A stretch of DNA of 64,000 nucleotides from Petunia secreta (Eukaryota; Streptophyta; Magnoliopsida; Solanales; Solanaceae): positions 25,799,501 through 25,863,500 of the forward strand of contig JARKIP010000038.1 of NCBI GenBank assembly GCA_029990175.1, in the 5' to 3' direction. The notes under the pieces were generated by a model. The model saw nothing but the letters and a program-made list of their open reading frames with translations. It was not told the DNA's origin and made no database searches. This document shows positions 43,556 through 55,113 of this stretch, piece by piece. The first letter of the stretch is position 1. Each line of letters starts with the position of its first letter. Both the position numbers and the translations under genes were made by a program.

Positions 43556-43683
43556 CGTTTGAGTTAAAGAAATATAATAGCCGGTATATAAAATGTCAAC
43601 CGTAATATAAAATGCTCCTAAGCTCCAACATTCAAATATTTAGAAAATCATACAAAGTACACATATTACAACTAGTGTTGCAA

Positions 43684-46349
43684 TTACACGAAACCATTAA
43701 CAGTGAATCCTCCATCGACGCAGATAATCTGGCCAGTGATATAAGAGGCAGTGGGGAGGCATAGATATGTCACTAGTGATGAAACTTCACTCAGCTCCCC
43801 TGCTCGCTTCATAGGTGCTCGACCAATTAAGCCTTCAATATTTTCCTTAAAACTAGGGTCTTGCTGCAACCCCAAAAAAAAAAAAATAACAACAATTAAG
43901 GATAATAGAATAATACTAATGCAAAAACAATGGTGCTGAAAGCTTCTTGTGGGAGACTTGTCATTCGGTTCAAGTTTTTTGTTTTCATACATTAATTTCA
44001 AATCAATCAACAATGTTCCATACTCGTTTGAAGTGACTAAATCAAAATATTTCAAAGAATATTGCTCCTTACGCATACTGCTTCAATGAGCGGAGTATTG
44101 ATGATCCATGGCGCAACTGCATTAACGCGAATGTTGTCCTTTGCCCACTCACAAGCCAAGCTCTTTGTAACTTGGTTAATTGCACCTAATGAACAAATGA
44201 ACATGAATAAAACATACAATTATTTGATCCTCTAATTACAAATTAAATGTCAGCAGTTTTAAGTTTTATGCACTGCATGCATAGGACAGAAAAGATACAC
44301 AAGGTCACTTTTAAGGTAACTAATTATAGGTAACTCTCTATGATAAACATAATTCGAAGCTAATATGATATAAGGGCCATAGTTTGTGTCCAAATCTTTA
44401 TTGGATAGGTTGTACAGATATTATATCCATAGTAACCAGTGGTCAACCATATTATTCTTCATTATATAAAAGCTATTTTTCTTTGTTTTATTTCCCCGTC
44501 TCAATTAAGTGTCTACTTTTCTTGTTTAGTCCGTCCCAAAAAAAGTATTTTTTTTTATATTCGGTAACTCTTTAATTCCAAGATTTGTTTTAAATCACAT
44601 GACTTAAAGGCATCGGCCCAAATACACACAAGTTTAATTTAAAACCACAGGATTTTAAAGTCTTTCCTCATTTTCTTACACTTAAAATATGACGGAGGTA
44701 GTATTACCTAAAATTCATCTAACTTATTTTTGATATATATACGCAAAACTCATCATGGTCAGATTTTAAAAGAAGGTGGCCGGAAAGATGAAATGGGCAA
44801 GGCATATATATGGAAATTAATCGGAATTTTTATGGACCGGAAACACTGTTTACATCCTTAACTGGTATATATGGATTATATACTAATTATACATGAAACA
44901 TTAATATATATGGATTATACATATATTATACATCTGTCGATTATTTTCTTTTTATATGATTGGGTGAGTCGATTAGATTAATTTCCCTGTTTAGTTATCC
45001 ACCATGTGACCCATTAACTCATATACTTATTAAGATAATTAGCAATTTCGTATGTCACACGTCATCATTTTTCTAAAATTCGACCATAATGACTTTACCT
45101 TTTTTTGTAAAATCCGATCATAATGACTTTTGTGTTACCGTAGGTAAGTTTGATGACTTTTGAATAACAAAATAAAGAGCCCGTTTGGGTGAGCTTATTT
45201 TAAGCAGCTTATAAGTTAAAGCCACTTTTTGAGAAGTTCGGATTCACTTTTGACTTTTTAGCACATAAGGGCTTATTAGCCCATGAATTTTTGAATTATC
45301 AAATATTTATTAATGGACTTATTAGCTTATATACCAATTTTAAGCTCACTCAAATGGGCTCAAAGAAAAATAACTTTTATGTAATGAAAGATAGTTTGAA
45401 TGAGTTTTCGGTAACAAAACAAAGAAAAATGAAGAAAAATGACTTTTGTGTAATGAAAGATAAGTTAGACGACCCTAACCGGCAAAAATTGTGGTACATC
45501 TATGGATTATTGTTTTGCCAGTATAATATTTTTTTAACAGAGAGAGAGAAAACCAATCTGAAGGTTAATTGAACTAGAACTAATCTAATATAGGAGTAAT
45601 AGGTTAATTGAAGTAGAGTACTGATATGATTGTGTATATACTAATTTAAGTTCAAATTGTGATAATTACCTTTAGATGCTGCATAGATGGATGCCATGGG
45701 TACTGCGATCACCCCAGCAGCTGAAGAGATAAACACTATACATCCACTTCCAGAAGCCTTTAACAAGGGGTGAGCAAGTTGACATAGATGGTAGGAAGCC
45801 TCAAAATTTGTACCCATTATGATTGAGTAATCTTCTGCAGTAAAATTTGTGGCTTCTTTTGGTATTGCTGTACCTGCATTATTTACCTGAAAGAAACGGT
45901 AATTAGCAGAAGTACTTCTTTAATTAAATGGGCATATGTTAATAACTACAAATTGACTTACTAGTATATTGAGCTTTCCGTTAAAATAACTAGTGACTGT
46001 TTCAATAAGCTTTTCTCGTTGTGATCTCGATGACACATCACATACAGATCCTGATACTTTGTACCCCTTGTTTCTCCATTTTTCTAAGCACTCATCTAGA
46101 TCATTTTGGCTACGTGAACATGTATAGATCTGTGCTCCAAAACTCGCCAACTCTTCTACTATAGCATGACTAATACATACAGTAATATAAATGAGAGAAT
46201 TTTTAGAACCAGAAATTTATACCTACAAAATTGAAGAAAGCAAGTGTAGGAAATTACCCTATGCCTCGTGTACCACCAGTAACAAGTGCAGTCATGTCTC
46301 TCAGGGACCATCTTCTATTTCCACCTTCAATTTCTGTTTCTGCCGCCAT
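43684..46349 (-). CDS. Tropinone reductase-like short-chain dehydrogenase (five exons)
   Basis: Exons on the minus strand: 46349-46258, 46169-45962, 45886-45670, 44185-44073 and 43863-43684. They total 810 bases, 269 residues, and all introns are GT-AG. Seen: TGGTRGIG (residues 25-32, NADPH site), FGAQIYTCSRS (about 41-51), VCDVSSRS, VNNAG (about 101-105), FISSAAG with the catalytic Ser, YAASK (catalytic Tyr and Lys, about 168-172) and QIICVDGGF near the end. Length and motifs match the SDR65C tropinone-reductase-like family, which reduces small ketones and is usually cytosolic. True TRI/TRII function cannot be claimed, since most family members act on other carbonyls. All catalytic residues are present. 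Intron 3 (1.48 kb) carries two MITEs. Confidence 0.92.
44491..44698. mobile_element. Degenerate Stowaway-like MITE in intron 3
   Basis: Ends CCCCGTCTCAATTAAGTGTC and ACACTTAAAATATGACGGAGG are imperfect inverted repeats with TA at both sides. Confidence 0.6.
45177..45361. mobile_element. MITE with GAGCCCGTTTGGGTGAGCTTA ends, in intron 3
   Basis: The inverted ends GAGCCCGTTTGGGTGAGCTT and AAGCTCACTCAAATGGGCTC differ at two positions. The GCCCGTTTGG end is common among plant MITEs. Target repeats are unclear (AAA). Confidence 0.75.
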
Positions 46350-46382
46350 GATCGATGATCTCTTTTCAGCTTTCTAACTTTC

Positions 46383-46390
46383 TTATATAG
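46383..46390 (-). promoter_or_regulatory. Possible TATA box of the tropinone-reductase-like gene
   Basis: Minus strand CTATATAAG lies only about 35 bases before the ATG, which would leave a very short leader. Transcription could start elsewhere. Confidence 0.4.
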
Positions 46391-47279
46391 GGGCACACAA
46401 CAGTACATATAATGACACTATACGCAGATGAGTAACTTATTTAAATAATATTACCTTTTGTCTGTTTACCAAAATAAAAAACGCAATTAAGACAAAGATT
46501 AAATCAACTATCTTTTCCTAGTTTTACTCTTAACAAATAGGAGTATTGTTTCCTTCCAAAGTTCTGACTTCTTCCCATAATTCTATTTCAACACAGCAAA
46601 ATATCAGACTGTTCGTAAAACTCGATCTCAACGTAGAGAGCTTCTTCTGCAACAATATGACTTTAATTTTCATCCATCTATTTAATTCCTTTGCGGCTAT
46701 TTGTGAATGAATTTCAAAATATTTTTTATCGTACGTGTACAAGCATCCTAAGGCCTTACTAAGTTAACGTTGATATTCCATAACATGTAGATATATATGT
46801 GTTAAACTAACCTCCTAAATTGTATGTTGGAGAACAGATGGAAGTACCAATAAAATAATAGATCTATGGAAGAGAAGCTTATGGTGCAATTTCAAAGTTG
46901 GATCCTTCAAATTAAGTTCACACAATACTACAATGTCCCACAATATTCCCAAATTTTTACAGAAATAAAGTGAAATCTGTAAACTTTTCCCAAATTTTTG
47001 TATGTGAATATTGCATGCATGAGTCTATCTTAAGAGAGGAATTTTATGAAGTATGTTTGTTTATTCTTTGGTGATTGGTAATTTCTGAATTTTTTCTTAG
47101 TTTAGGAAGAAACATAGTATTTGCACGCATGCTCCATTTAACGAGAAAGAGAGCAGATCAACTAATTGAGAACGAAATAGAGGGAGAGTTTAAAGGAAGA
47201 GAGAGGATAATAAAGAGAAAATTGGGTAACGAAATTTTTAGAAAAAGAAATAAAAATTAAAGATTTAAGAAAATGGTTG

Positions 47280-47301
47280 TTAACCTGCTATAGCAGGTTA
47301 A
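47280..47301. repeat. 22-bp perfect palindrome
   Basis: TTAACCTGCTA is followed at once by its complement TAGCAGGTTAA. Confidence 0.95.
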
Positions 47302-47825
47302 TATTACCTGATGGTATAAAAAGACGTTACACCGACGGTACGTCAAACTTAAACTCTTTAGCTTAAAGGTTATTTACTAATATATAATATATTACGTAAC
47401 ATGACCATACAAAGGTTTTTTTTTTTTAATCCAACGTGCTCGTACCCAAAGGGTGTGGCTTACGAGTTGATGAAATGTGTGAAAGTTACAGGAGACCGAC
47501 TTTCAAATTCATACAGAAATAAAACAAGTTGGTATTTTCTTATCATCGACTTAAGTTTTGGTGAGGAGAATTTTTCAATATCTGTATTGTGTTGATGAGA
47601 AATATCAAAAATCGTTGATATAAAATAAAGAATTAACAATATTTTTTAATTACGTTGTGTAATTTTGGTCATGTATATGTAGTCTCGCTAATATGTAAAC
47701 AATGACGCAGGGTTCTCTGATAGAATTTTTACTATCTATACCCATGAAATTTAAAGTATTTACAAGTCATACCCATTAAAAATTACGCTACACATAAAAC
47801 TAAAAGTATTTACCCAACCTACCCA

Positions 47826-48030
47826 TTTATTATTGTATACCTTTGTTATGCCTTATATGTGTATACCTTTAGGGTATATTGTATAAATTATGGTATAAAA
47901 GTCTGGAGGGCCATTTATTACTGTATACCTTTGTTATACCTTATATGTGTACACATTTATGGTATATTGCATAAACAATGTTATACAAATCTGGATGGTA
48001 TATTGCATAAACAATGGTATACAAATCTGG
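47826..48030. repeat. Imperfect tandem repeat
   Basis: A block with TATACCTTTGTTATRCCTTA and GGTATATTG is repeated about twice, and the last part (ATTGCATAAACAATGGTATA) is repeated again. Confidence 0.8.
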
Positions 48031-49261
48031 ATAGGTAGAGTCGGTAAATAGTTTAGTGGGTAGGTCGGGTAATATTTGAAAGTAGTGAGTAGTAGCTATA
48101 ATTATTTTAGATTACGTGGGTATTTTTGTAAGTGTCCATTTTCTTATTGTTTTAAAAGTAACAGAAATAATCAATCTGAAGGAACTAACGTTTTCTTGAC
48201 CGAGTTATAGGTCCGTGATCGCTTAGAATTTTAAAAATGTTACAGACGTAAATATTCCATTTAATTCAAAAAGGATTTCAGCACTTTTAATCGATCTGAC
48301 AATCATTTAAATTAAAAATAAACAAGAGTGAGTAGTAAGTATATAATAAGTATATATCATTATATAATTATTATATAACACTAATTATACGTTGCCAATC
48401 TATTTTTTTATAGGAAGTTGTCCTGGCTATTTGCCTATTTGTGCTAATTTCCCAACATTTTTATAATGCTTCTTGAGATTTGAATTGCTCCATTTAATAT
48501 GGTTTGAGTTAATGCTTTCACATGGGTGTCCTTATTTTAATTAATGAAATAATATATGTCGTTGAGAATATAGGGATTGAGAAATGAAATTGTGATATAC
48601 TAAGGAGCTAGAGGAATGACATTGCCCGATGGTAAAGTTTGGACCCTATCAACATATTTTAGTGATCAACTTTACTTACTTTAGGTGACCACCAAGTTAC
48701 GTTGGGATTTAACACCAATGAATTAAAGTTATTAAAAAAATGAAACAAGAGCAGTTCGTAATTCTTAATTTTGCTGGCTTTGAGCAAGCATTAATGAGAC
48801 GGATTTACGGTAATCACTGAGTAGGGTAGAGTTGCAAATATATAAAGTGGTCAGCAAAGCCTAATAATGGAATGGAAATATTTATAAGACAACTAGTGGG
48901 TCAAGAGACATCGGTGACCATAAACAATGGTGAAAGGATAAAAATCTTACGCTCACACCATGTTTAAACCACATGATAGAGGCATGATGCTAGGTGTTCG
49001 CTAATAAACTACTATAACACACTTAATCGTGATTGATTGATTGATATAGATTGATATATATAATTACTTTATTAAATTACTTAATCATAATTGATTTAGT
49101 GTAACATTGAATATAGTAAGGTTTAGTCCGCGACATCCACCATGCCACGAGTAAAGTGGTTAATGGAAGAAACTTCTGCATGGTGTAATTCTAAAGAAAA
49201 CGGGTGGATTTTCAGCCATTCATTGCAGAGACATCTAGCGGAATTAAGGGTGGCGTGCAAG

Positions 49262-50050
49262 TGATGCGATCCGGATTAGTACTTGAAGTCATGGAGGGTT
49301 CACGCTCAATATCAGGAGCTTGTAATGCTTCAAAAGGACTTGAAAGCCAAGAATCAAGTCAAAGGATTGGCCAAACAAGCAAAGGAGAGCTTACTGAAAT
49401 TTGAGTGCACGCGATCGCGAGGCAACAGGCATGATTGCGTAGAAGCAGTCAACTCAATTGCACGATCGCGAGGCTACAGGGCGCGATTGCGATGAAGCGG
49501 TCCATACAAATATGCGATCGCGAGATACTCAATGCGATCACGATGAAGCTTCATGAACACATGGCACGATCGCGACATCCAAGATGGCGGTCGCGATGAA
49601 GAACGGCAAGGCCAGAATTCCAGAATCAATAATAGGGGCTATTTAGTCCATTTATCCTTGTATTTAACTAGCTACTATAAATAGCCTAATTTTATGGGTT
49701 TAGAGTAGATTTTGGATGATGAATAATTGAGAATACTCTGTGAGAGTGTGTATGGGTTGTATCTCTTTTCCTTTTCTTGGATTCTCTTGTATGAGAAATT
49801 CATTACTTGAGTTAAAGTCTCTCCCCTCTTGGATATTGATCTTTGATTGCATTGTCTAAATTTGGATATTACAATTTATTTGTAGTGTTTTAATTTACCT
49901 ATATATGTAGGATTTGATTCCTTTTTAATTTACCTATATATGTAGGATTTGATTCTTTTCTTTCTTCTATCCCCTTCTATATATACTCTGCGCGTTGATT
50001 TTATTGTTTGGTTGCTTGTTTTTCTATTCTTAGGTTCTAGAATCGTATTA
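49262..50050 (+). repeat. 5' LTR of the second pol-less element
   Basis: Starts TGATGCGATCCGGATTAGTA. It has a GCGATCGC-word array at about 49409-49600. The end lies a few bases before the primer site. Confidence 0.75.
49409..49600. repeat. GCGATCGC word array in LTR
   Basis: Two exact GCGATCGC words plus variants (ACGATCGC, GCGATTGC, GCGATCAC) are spaced about 20-40 bp apart. The same array lies in the other LTR at about 53970-54160, with two exact words and different variants. Confidence 0.85.
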
Positions 50051-50052
50051 TT

Positions 50053-50064
50053 TGGTATCGGAGC
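50053..50064 (+). promoter_or_regulatory. Primer binding site, initiator tRNA-Met (one mismatch)
   Basis: TGGTATCGGAGC differs from TGGTATCAGAGC at one base. Confidence 0.8.
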
Positions 50065-51100
50065 TCGGTTCGGTGTTTGTTTCTACAAAAATTGTCTATG
50101 CTTTGATTTTTTAAATCTGAAAATAAAAAAACAAAAAAAATTTTGAAAAAATTCTATAATCCCAAAAATTGAGTCATCGATTAGGGTTTCTTTTTGGATG
50201 AAATTTTTGTTGGAAGTTGTTGATTGTCGATACTAAAAGTTGTGTTTCGAAGGAATTGAATAATAAACAACGTTTGGGGCATCAATTTGAAGATTCAAAA
50301 TCTAGGGTTCTTCAAATTCTCCAACAAGTGATTTGGGGCTTTTTCGATTTGGTTGTAATTTTTAAAGAATTGATCATTCGGGTTTGTTAGCGGACTTATA
50401 AGAAGCTTATATCTCAAATTTGGAGCAAAAATAAGTTGATTTGTGAAGATTCAAGCGAAGAAAATTTCTAAAAATTCGGGCTTCATAAACCCAAAATTGT
50501 TCTTCGTGATCGGCCGCCCTCTGTCACGATCGCGCAGACCTGTTGACTAATTGTTCTTCGCGATCACGCGGCAATAGCGCAAGGCTGTTGACTTCTTCAT
50601 CGTGATAGCGCAAAACTAAAAAATAGTCTCCTTATAGATTGCTCAGAACAACGCCTAAACATTTTCAAATCACCCAAACCTCTTTCATATCATCAAATAC
50701 AGTAAGTTTTTAGATCCCACACAAAATTTCATCCAATTCCAATATCGTTTCGTACCAATTCAGTTCGTGTTTTTCTCTTTTTAGTTTCGTTGTGTGTTTA
50801 TTTGTTCCTAGTCCGTTTGTGTGTTTTGTCCGTTTCTTTGGTATTTGGTGTCTTATAAATCCATTTCGAACCGAAGCTTTGGATATTTACCTTGAGAATT
50901 TGAGGTTGTAGAACCTTGAAGAGATTAAGGGAACCCTTGAGTGAAAAAAGGCTTGAGTGGTGAGAACAATAGAGTGTGGTCACAAAAGCCGATGACCTTG
51001 AGTGTATACACGAGCGGAAAGAAAATTGAGTGTTCATATACTGAGTGATACTCGTGAGGGAGTGAATTTGTGAGGTCATTTTCTCTTTATTATTGCAAAT
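50065..51100 (+). other. Leader of the second pol-less element
   Basis: No ORF on the element strand. A third set of ATCGCG/GATCACGCG words lies at about 50506-50610. Confidence 0.6.
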
Positions 51101-52189
51101 ATGTCCTCGGATGATGGTTGTGGAGGTTATGACTCCTATGGATATGATGGGAGTTGCTATGATGATTGTGGAGACTATGGTTAATATGATGATGGTGGGA
51201 GTTGCTATGACGATTCGGGGAACTATGGCTCTTATGGTTATGAAGTGAGTTACTATGATGATCATGAAGCTTATGGAGACGAATGTGAAGATTCTTATGC
51301 TTCTAGTCATGAAGTTGATGATAGTGACACTTCAAGGTACAATATTCCTACTTACTCTTCTTGTGATGAACTTGAAAATGTAGATAGTGACATGGAGAGA
51401 ATTGATGATGATATTTATTATAGAGATTGTTCATTTGTATCTTCTCTTTGTGTTTCTTAGAATAAGCAAGAGAGTAATAATGGTCTTTCCATTGGTTTGA
51501 GAAGACGTGGTAGTTGTTCCATGATAAAAAGGGAGTTTACATCTCGTACTTGTGCTAAAATATTCCATGCTCCTAATTCTAATGTAAAAGAAAATTTGAA
51601 GCCTAAGGTAAGAAAAGGTGCTACTTTTGCTATAAATGATTTACCTTGGTCTAACAATGCTTTGAGAAGGTTGGATGGTTATAATGGTGAGTCTAGTGGG
51701 GTGAATGCTTCTTGTGGTCCAACTACTAGTGAGGATCCATTTGGCCATTACTATAAAAATGGATACAAGAAGAAGCTAAGTAGATTTACTATTAGTGTTG
51801 AAGGATATGGAGGGTATATTGTATAAGTTGATGACATTGATGCAAATTGCATTAGCCCTACTTTGGTTGAGGAGTTGAGACTACCTTATTACAAATTTGT
51901 AACTCCTTATGAGTATAATGGAGTATGAGTTGATAGAGTAGCAAAGGTTTGCATTTCTAAAGGGAGATATAAGGAATATGTGTATTGTGAAATATATCCT
52001 TTGTGCTTTTGTCATGTTTGGTTGGGAATGCCTTGGATGCAAAATAAAGAGTTTCAATACAATACATCAAGGGACATGTACTACATGGGAATAAATAGGA
52101 GGTGTTATGACTTTGCTCCTAGGAGACAAGTCAAGAAATGTGACTTAAAGGGTGGTAGGAAATTGGCACTTCAAGTGGTGTCAAGTTGA
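51101..52189 (+). pseudogene. DYG-rich frame followed by protease-like remnant
   Basis: One frame from ATG 51101 (MSSDDGCGGYDSYGYDG) to 52189 is broken by stops at 51182, 51458, 51824 and 51926. The first third is rich in Asp, Tyr and Gly. The last third aligns with the C-terminal half of gypsy protease: a PTLVEELRLP block, a PYEYNGV block and HVWLGMPWMQNK for the usual LLGRPWQYD. The catalytic DSG is not found. A capsid or zinc-knuckle Gag is absent, so the 5' part replaces Gag or is a strongly diverged form. Confidence 0.55.
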
Positions 52190-53822
52190 AAGTTGAGGTG
52201 AAGAGTACTCCTACTTCTTCCAAAGGGATTCTTGGCACAAGTCCTAATTTAAATGAACTTGAGAGAGAAAAGATTGAGAGGAGTAAGGGAGTGGCAAGTG
52301 ACAACTCAAGAGAGGGAAAAGGAGAGTTTGAGTTGAGTAAAGTGAGTGAGTTGTCACAAGAAAAGAGAGAAGAGTGTGGAGAAAAATTGAGAGAAAAGAA
52401 AGAAGAAAAACAAAAGAGTGAGGGTGAGGATTTTCCTTATTCCTATGATTCTAATATTTCTTATTTATCTAGTTGTTTTGTGTCTTTTGAAGGTACTCTT
52501 GGAGAAGCTAAATTGGGAAATCCTTCTTTGGAAGTGGTATCATGCCTTGAAGAAAAAGAGGAGATCAAAGTGAAGCCTCCAAATGAACAAGTGAGCTTAA
52601 ATTTGAAAAGTCAAGGTAAAAAGGAATCTTTAGATGTGCTACAAGGTAACAAAGCTAATCCTAACTCTTGTAATTCTTTGGGTGAGTTTGATAGAGACTT
52701 CAGTATAGTTGATAGCTTTACTTTTTGTGGAATTAATGATTCTTTTTTATGCATTGCTAATGGTCAAAGTGAGAGTTGTGAACATGCACTAGTTGAGTAC
52801 ACTTATAAAAGGAAAATTGACGGATGTTGCGTGTGTGAATTGTTCCACACTAGTGATGCGCAAATGGTTGAGCTTGAACATAATGATTTGTGTTATTATA
52901 CCCCCACCTTTGTTTGATAAATGTGTCAATGAGTTGCTTGATCTTGATGTGATAGTATTTGATAACATTCTTGATTGTGGTAGTGGTTTGTGTCAAGGTT
53001 TTAAAATATTTGACAATCCGTTATTTGATGAAAATGAGCAAGAAGAAGTGTTGGAAGGTTTTGGTGTTGAAAATGTGAGTCAATCTTTGAGTTGTCCTAA
53101 CTTCGATTTTATGCTTGATAGAGAAATAAATTTGGAAAATGAGCTTGAGTATGTGGACACCATAGATGATATTTCTTTGCATGATACCTTCCTCTTGGAC
53201 TTGTTTGCACTTGATCAAAATGTCGAGTCAATACTTAAGGAGTGCATAACTTGTGAAAGTAACCCTTGTGACTTGCTTGAGAGTGATAACTGTGTGGGTG
53301 TTAGCTAGCAAGCTAACTCCCAAAATATTTGTTGAAAACTTATCTAATGTTGGGAAGTCTTCCAAAAATGAAGAGTGTTCTTTAAAGGAGGGAGGCACTA
53401 GTGATGGTAGTAGTAAACTAATCGATGCTATTTTTAGTGTCAATTTCTTTACTTGCTCTATTCCTAGTTTTGAGCATATATTTGGAGTAGATTTTGCTAG
53501 AGTTTCCAATATTAAGAGTGATAAATTGTCAATGAAGGCTTGTCATGAGTTGAATGAGCTTAAAAATGAAGATTGTTTTATGAATGAACTTGATAGTGGT
53601 TGCTTTTCTAGCCGAGCTTTTGATGTTGGAATTAGAAAAACGTTCTTTGTAGATGATTTTGATGCTTGGCTATACCATAAGAATGTGCATCTTGAGTTGA
53701 CTCATGTAGCTCATGTTCCATTCTCTTGGATATGTTATGCTTGGATCAATGTTGGGTTGATACTTATTCCAGGTATTGTTTTGCTAGGTACAAATTCGAG
53801 GACGAATTCCTTTAAAGAATGA
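52186..53822 (+). pseudogene. Accessory acidic ORF, second copy (frameshifted)
   Basis: Three overlapping frames: 52186-52917, about 52900-53308 and 53253-53822. Landmarks shared with 27063-28786 are REKIERSKGVASDNSREGKG near the start, a PPLFD/NPLFDENEQEEV region in the middle, and DFDAWLYHKNVH near the end. The final LGTNSRTNSF is encoded by the TTCGAGGACGAAT motif before the 3' LTR. The product is acidic, without pol motifs, and of unknown function. Frame changes lie near 52905 (a C run) and 53300. Confidence 0.6.
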
Positions 53823-53827
53823 GGGAA

Positions 53828-54430
53828 TGATGCGATCCGGATAAGTACTCGAAGCCATAGAGGGTTCAAGCTCAACATCAGGAGCTTGGAATGCTTCAAA
53901 AGGGTTTGGAAACCAAGAATCAAGCCAAAGGATTGACCAAACAAGTAAATGAGAGCTTACTGGAATATGGGTGCACGCCATCGCGAGGCAACATGAGCAA
54001 TCGCGCAAAAGCAGTCAACTCAATTACGCGATCGCGAGGCTACATGGTGTGATTGCGATAAAGCGGTCCATACAATACGCGACCACGAGATGCTCAACGC
54101 GATCGCGATGAAGCTTCATGAACACATGGCGCGATCGCGACATCCAAGACGTGGTCGCGATGAAGAACGGCAAGGCTAGAATTCCAGAATCAACAATATG
54201 GGCTATTTAGTCCATTTATTCTTGTATTTAACTAGCTACTATAAATAGCCTAATTCTAGGGATTTAGAGTAGATTTTGGATGATGAATGATTGAGAATAC
54301 TCTTGTGCCCTCTTGGATATTGATCTTTAATTTATTGTCTAAATTAGGGTATTACAATTTATTTGTAGTGTTCTAATTTACCTACAATTGTGGAGATTTG
54401 ATTCATTTCTTTCTTCTATCTAGCTATCCC
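53828..54430 (+). repeat. 3' LTR of the second pol-less element (3' part eroded)
   Basis: Repeats 49262 onward (TGATGCGATCCGGATAAGTA) with many differences, up to the TTCTTTCTTCTATC region. The last part of the 5' LTR has no counterpart. Confidence 0.75.
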
Positions 54431-55113
54431 CTACTTTGAAATTTGTATCATGCAATTCCTGAAACTGGGATGCATTTCTACTAACAAGTTTATAGGTATA
54501 CGGGCACGGGTATACACGATTATGCGTGTACCAAACATTGATAAATAAAATGTTTGAGTAATTTGATCAACATTTGTGTCCTAAGTTATAAAATAAAGGT
54601 TTTAAAGAAATTCTGTAAATTCCTGAAAACGACGGAAGGTATTTATATTCATCTACTTCAAGAAGCATTGCTCTGTAGAAGTGCTCACACCCTTGGATCA
54701 AATTGTTTACTCGTTAATTATTATTTGTATGAGCATTTTATTTATTCCAAGAGAACAACTTGAAATTAGAACTGGAAATTACACCAATTCATTCAGCTTT
54801 ACAGCCTTACTGTTTAACTGGGATTTGTATTTACAAATTTCATTAGTATTAGGTAACTTGAAACCCTGAGCCAATGACTTTGAAATTTTAGTTTTTCTTT
54901 TTCATTTTTTTTTTAACCTCAACACTGGCACACCCATCAAAAAATGAGTAATTTTAAATAATTATATTAATTAAAACGGTAATTTGATTACATAGCCTTA
55001 GCTTTTATCTCTCCCAGAAAAAATGTGAAAATCATTTAGAAAATTGTTAAGAAATGGTCAGAATAGGAAAAAAAAAGTAATTAATACATTCTTGATTTTA
55101 TAAGTGACACTTA
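54431..55113. other. AT-rich spacer
   Basis: No gene or element recognised. A T-rich stretch lies at 54896-54915. Confidence 0.6.

Larger units (their letters stand above)
46391..49261. other. Intergenic AT-rich region
   Basis: No gene recognised. Contains a 22-bp perfect palindrome at 47280-47301 and a degenerate tandem repeat with GTATACC and GGTATATTG motifs at about 47826-48030. Confidence 0.6.
49262..54430 (+). mobile_element. Non-autonomous gypsy-type LTR element with accessory ORF
   Basis: Direct LTRs start TGATGCGATCCGG at 49262 and 53828. A primer site for initiator tRNA-Met with one mismatch lies at 50053. The interior has a DYG-rich frame, a protease-like remnant and the acidic accessory frame, and no RT, RNase H or integrase. 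The 3' LTR loses similarity near 54430, so its right end and the target repeat are unclear. All frames carry stops, so it is older than the element at 26292. Confidence 0.82.

Noticed and set aside
45291..45572. 93-codon ORF MNYQIFINGL
   Set aside because: It lies within intron 3 and a MITE of the tropinone-reductase-like gene, with low-complexity Lys/Asn content.
47401..47595. 64-codon ORF in the intergenic region
   Set aside because: No recognisable motif, and part is coded by a T run. Nothing supports it as a gene.
49409..54160. CRISPR-like array
   Set aside because: The repeats are short palindromic words with variable spacing inside plant LTRs. There are no cas genes and the context is eukaryotic.
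3374..54170. GCGATCGC arrays as evidence of cyanobacterial (HIP1) DNA
   Set aside because: The octamer is the cyanobacterial HIP1 word, but here it sits in typical plant LTR elements with tRNA primer sites and no bacterial genes.
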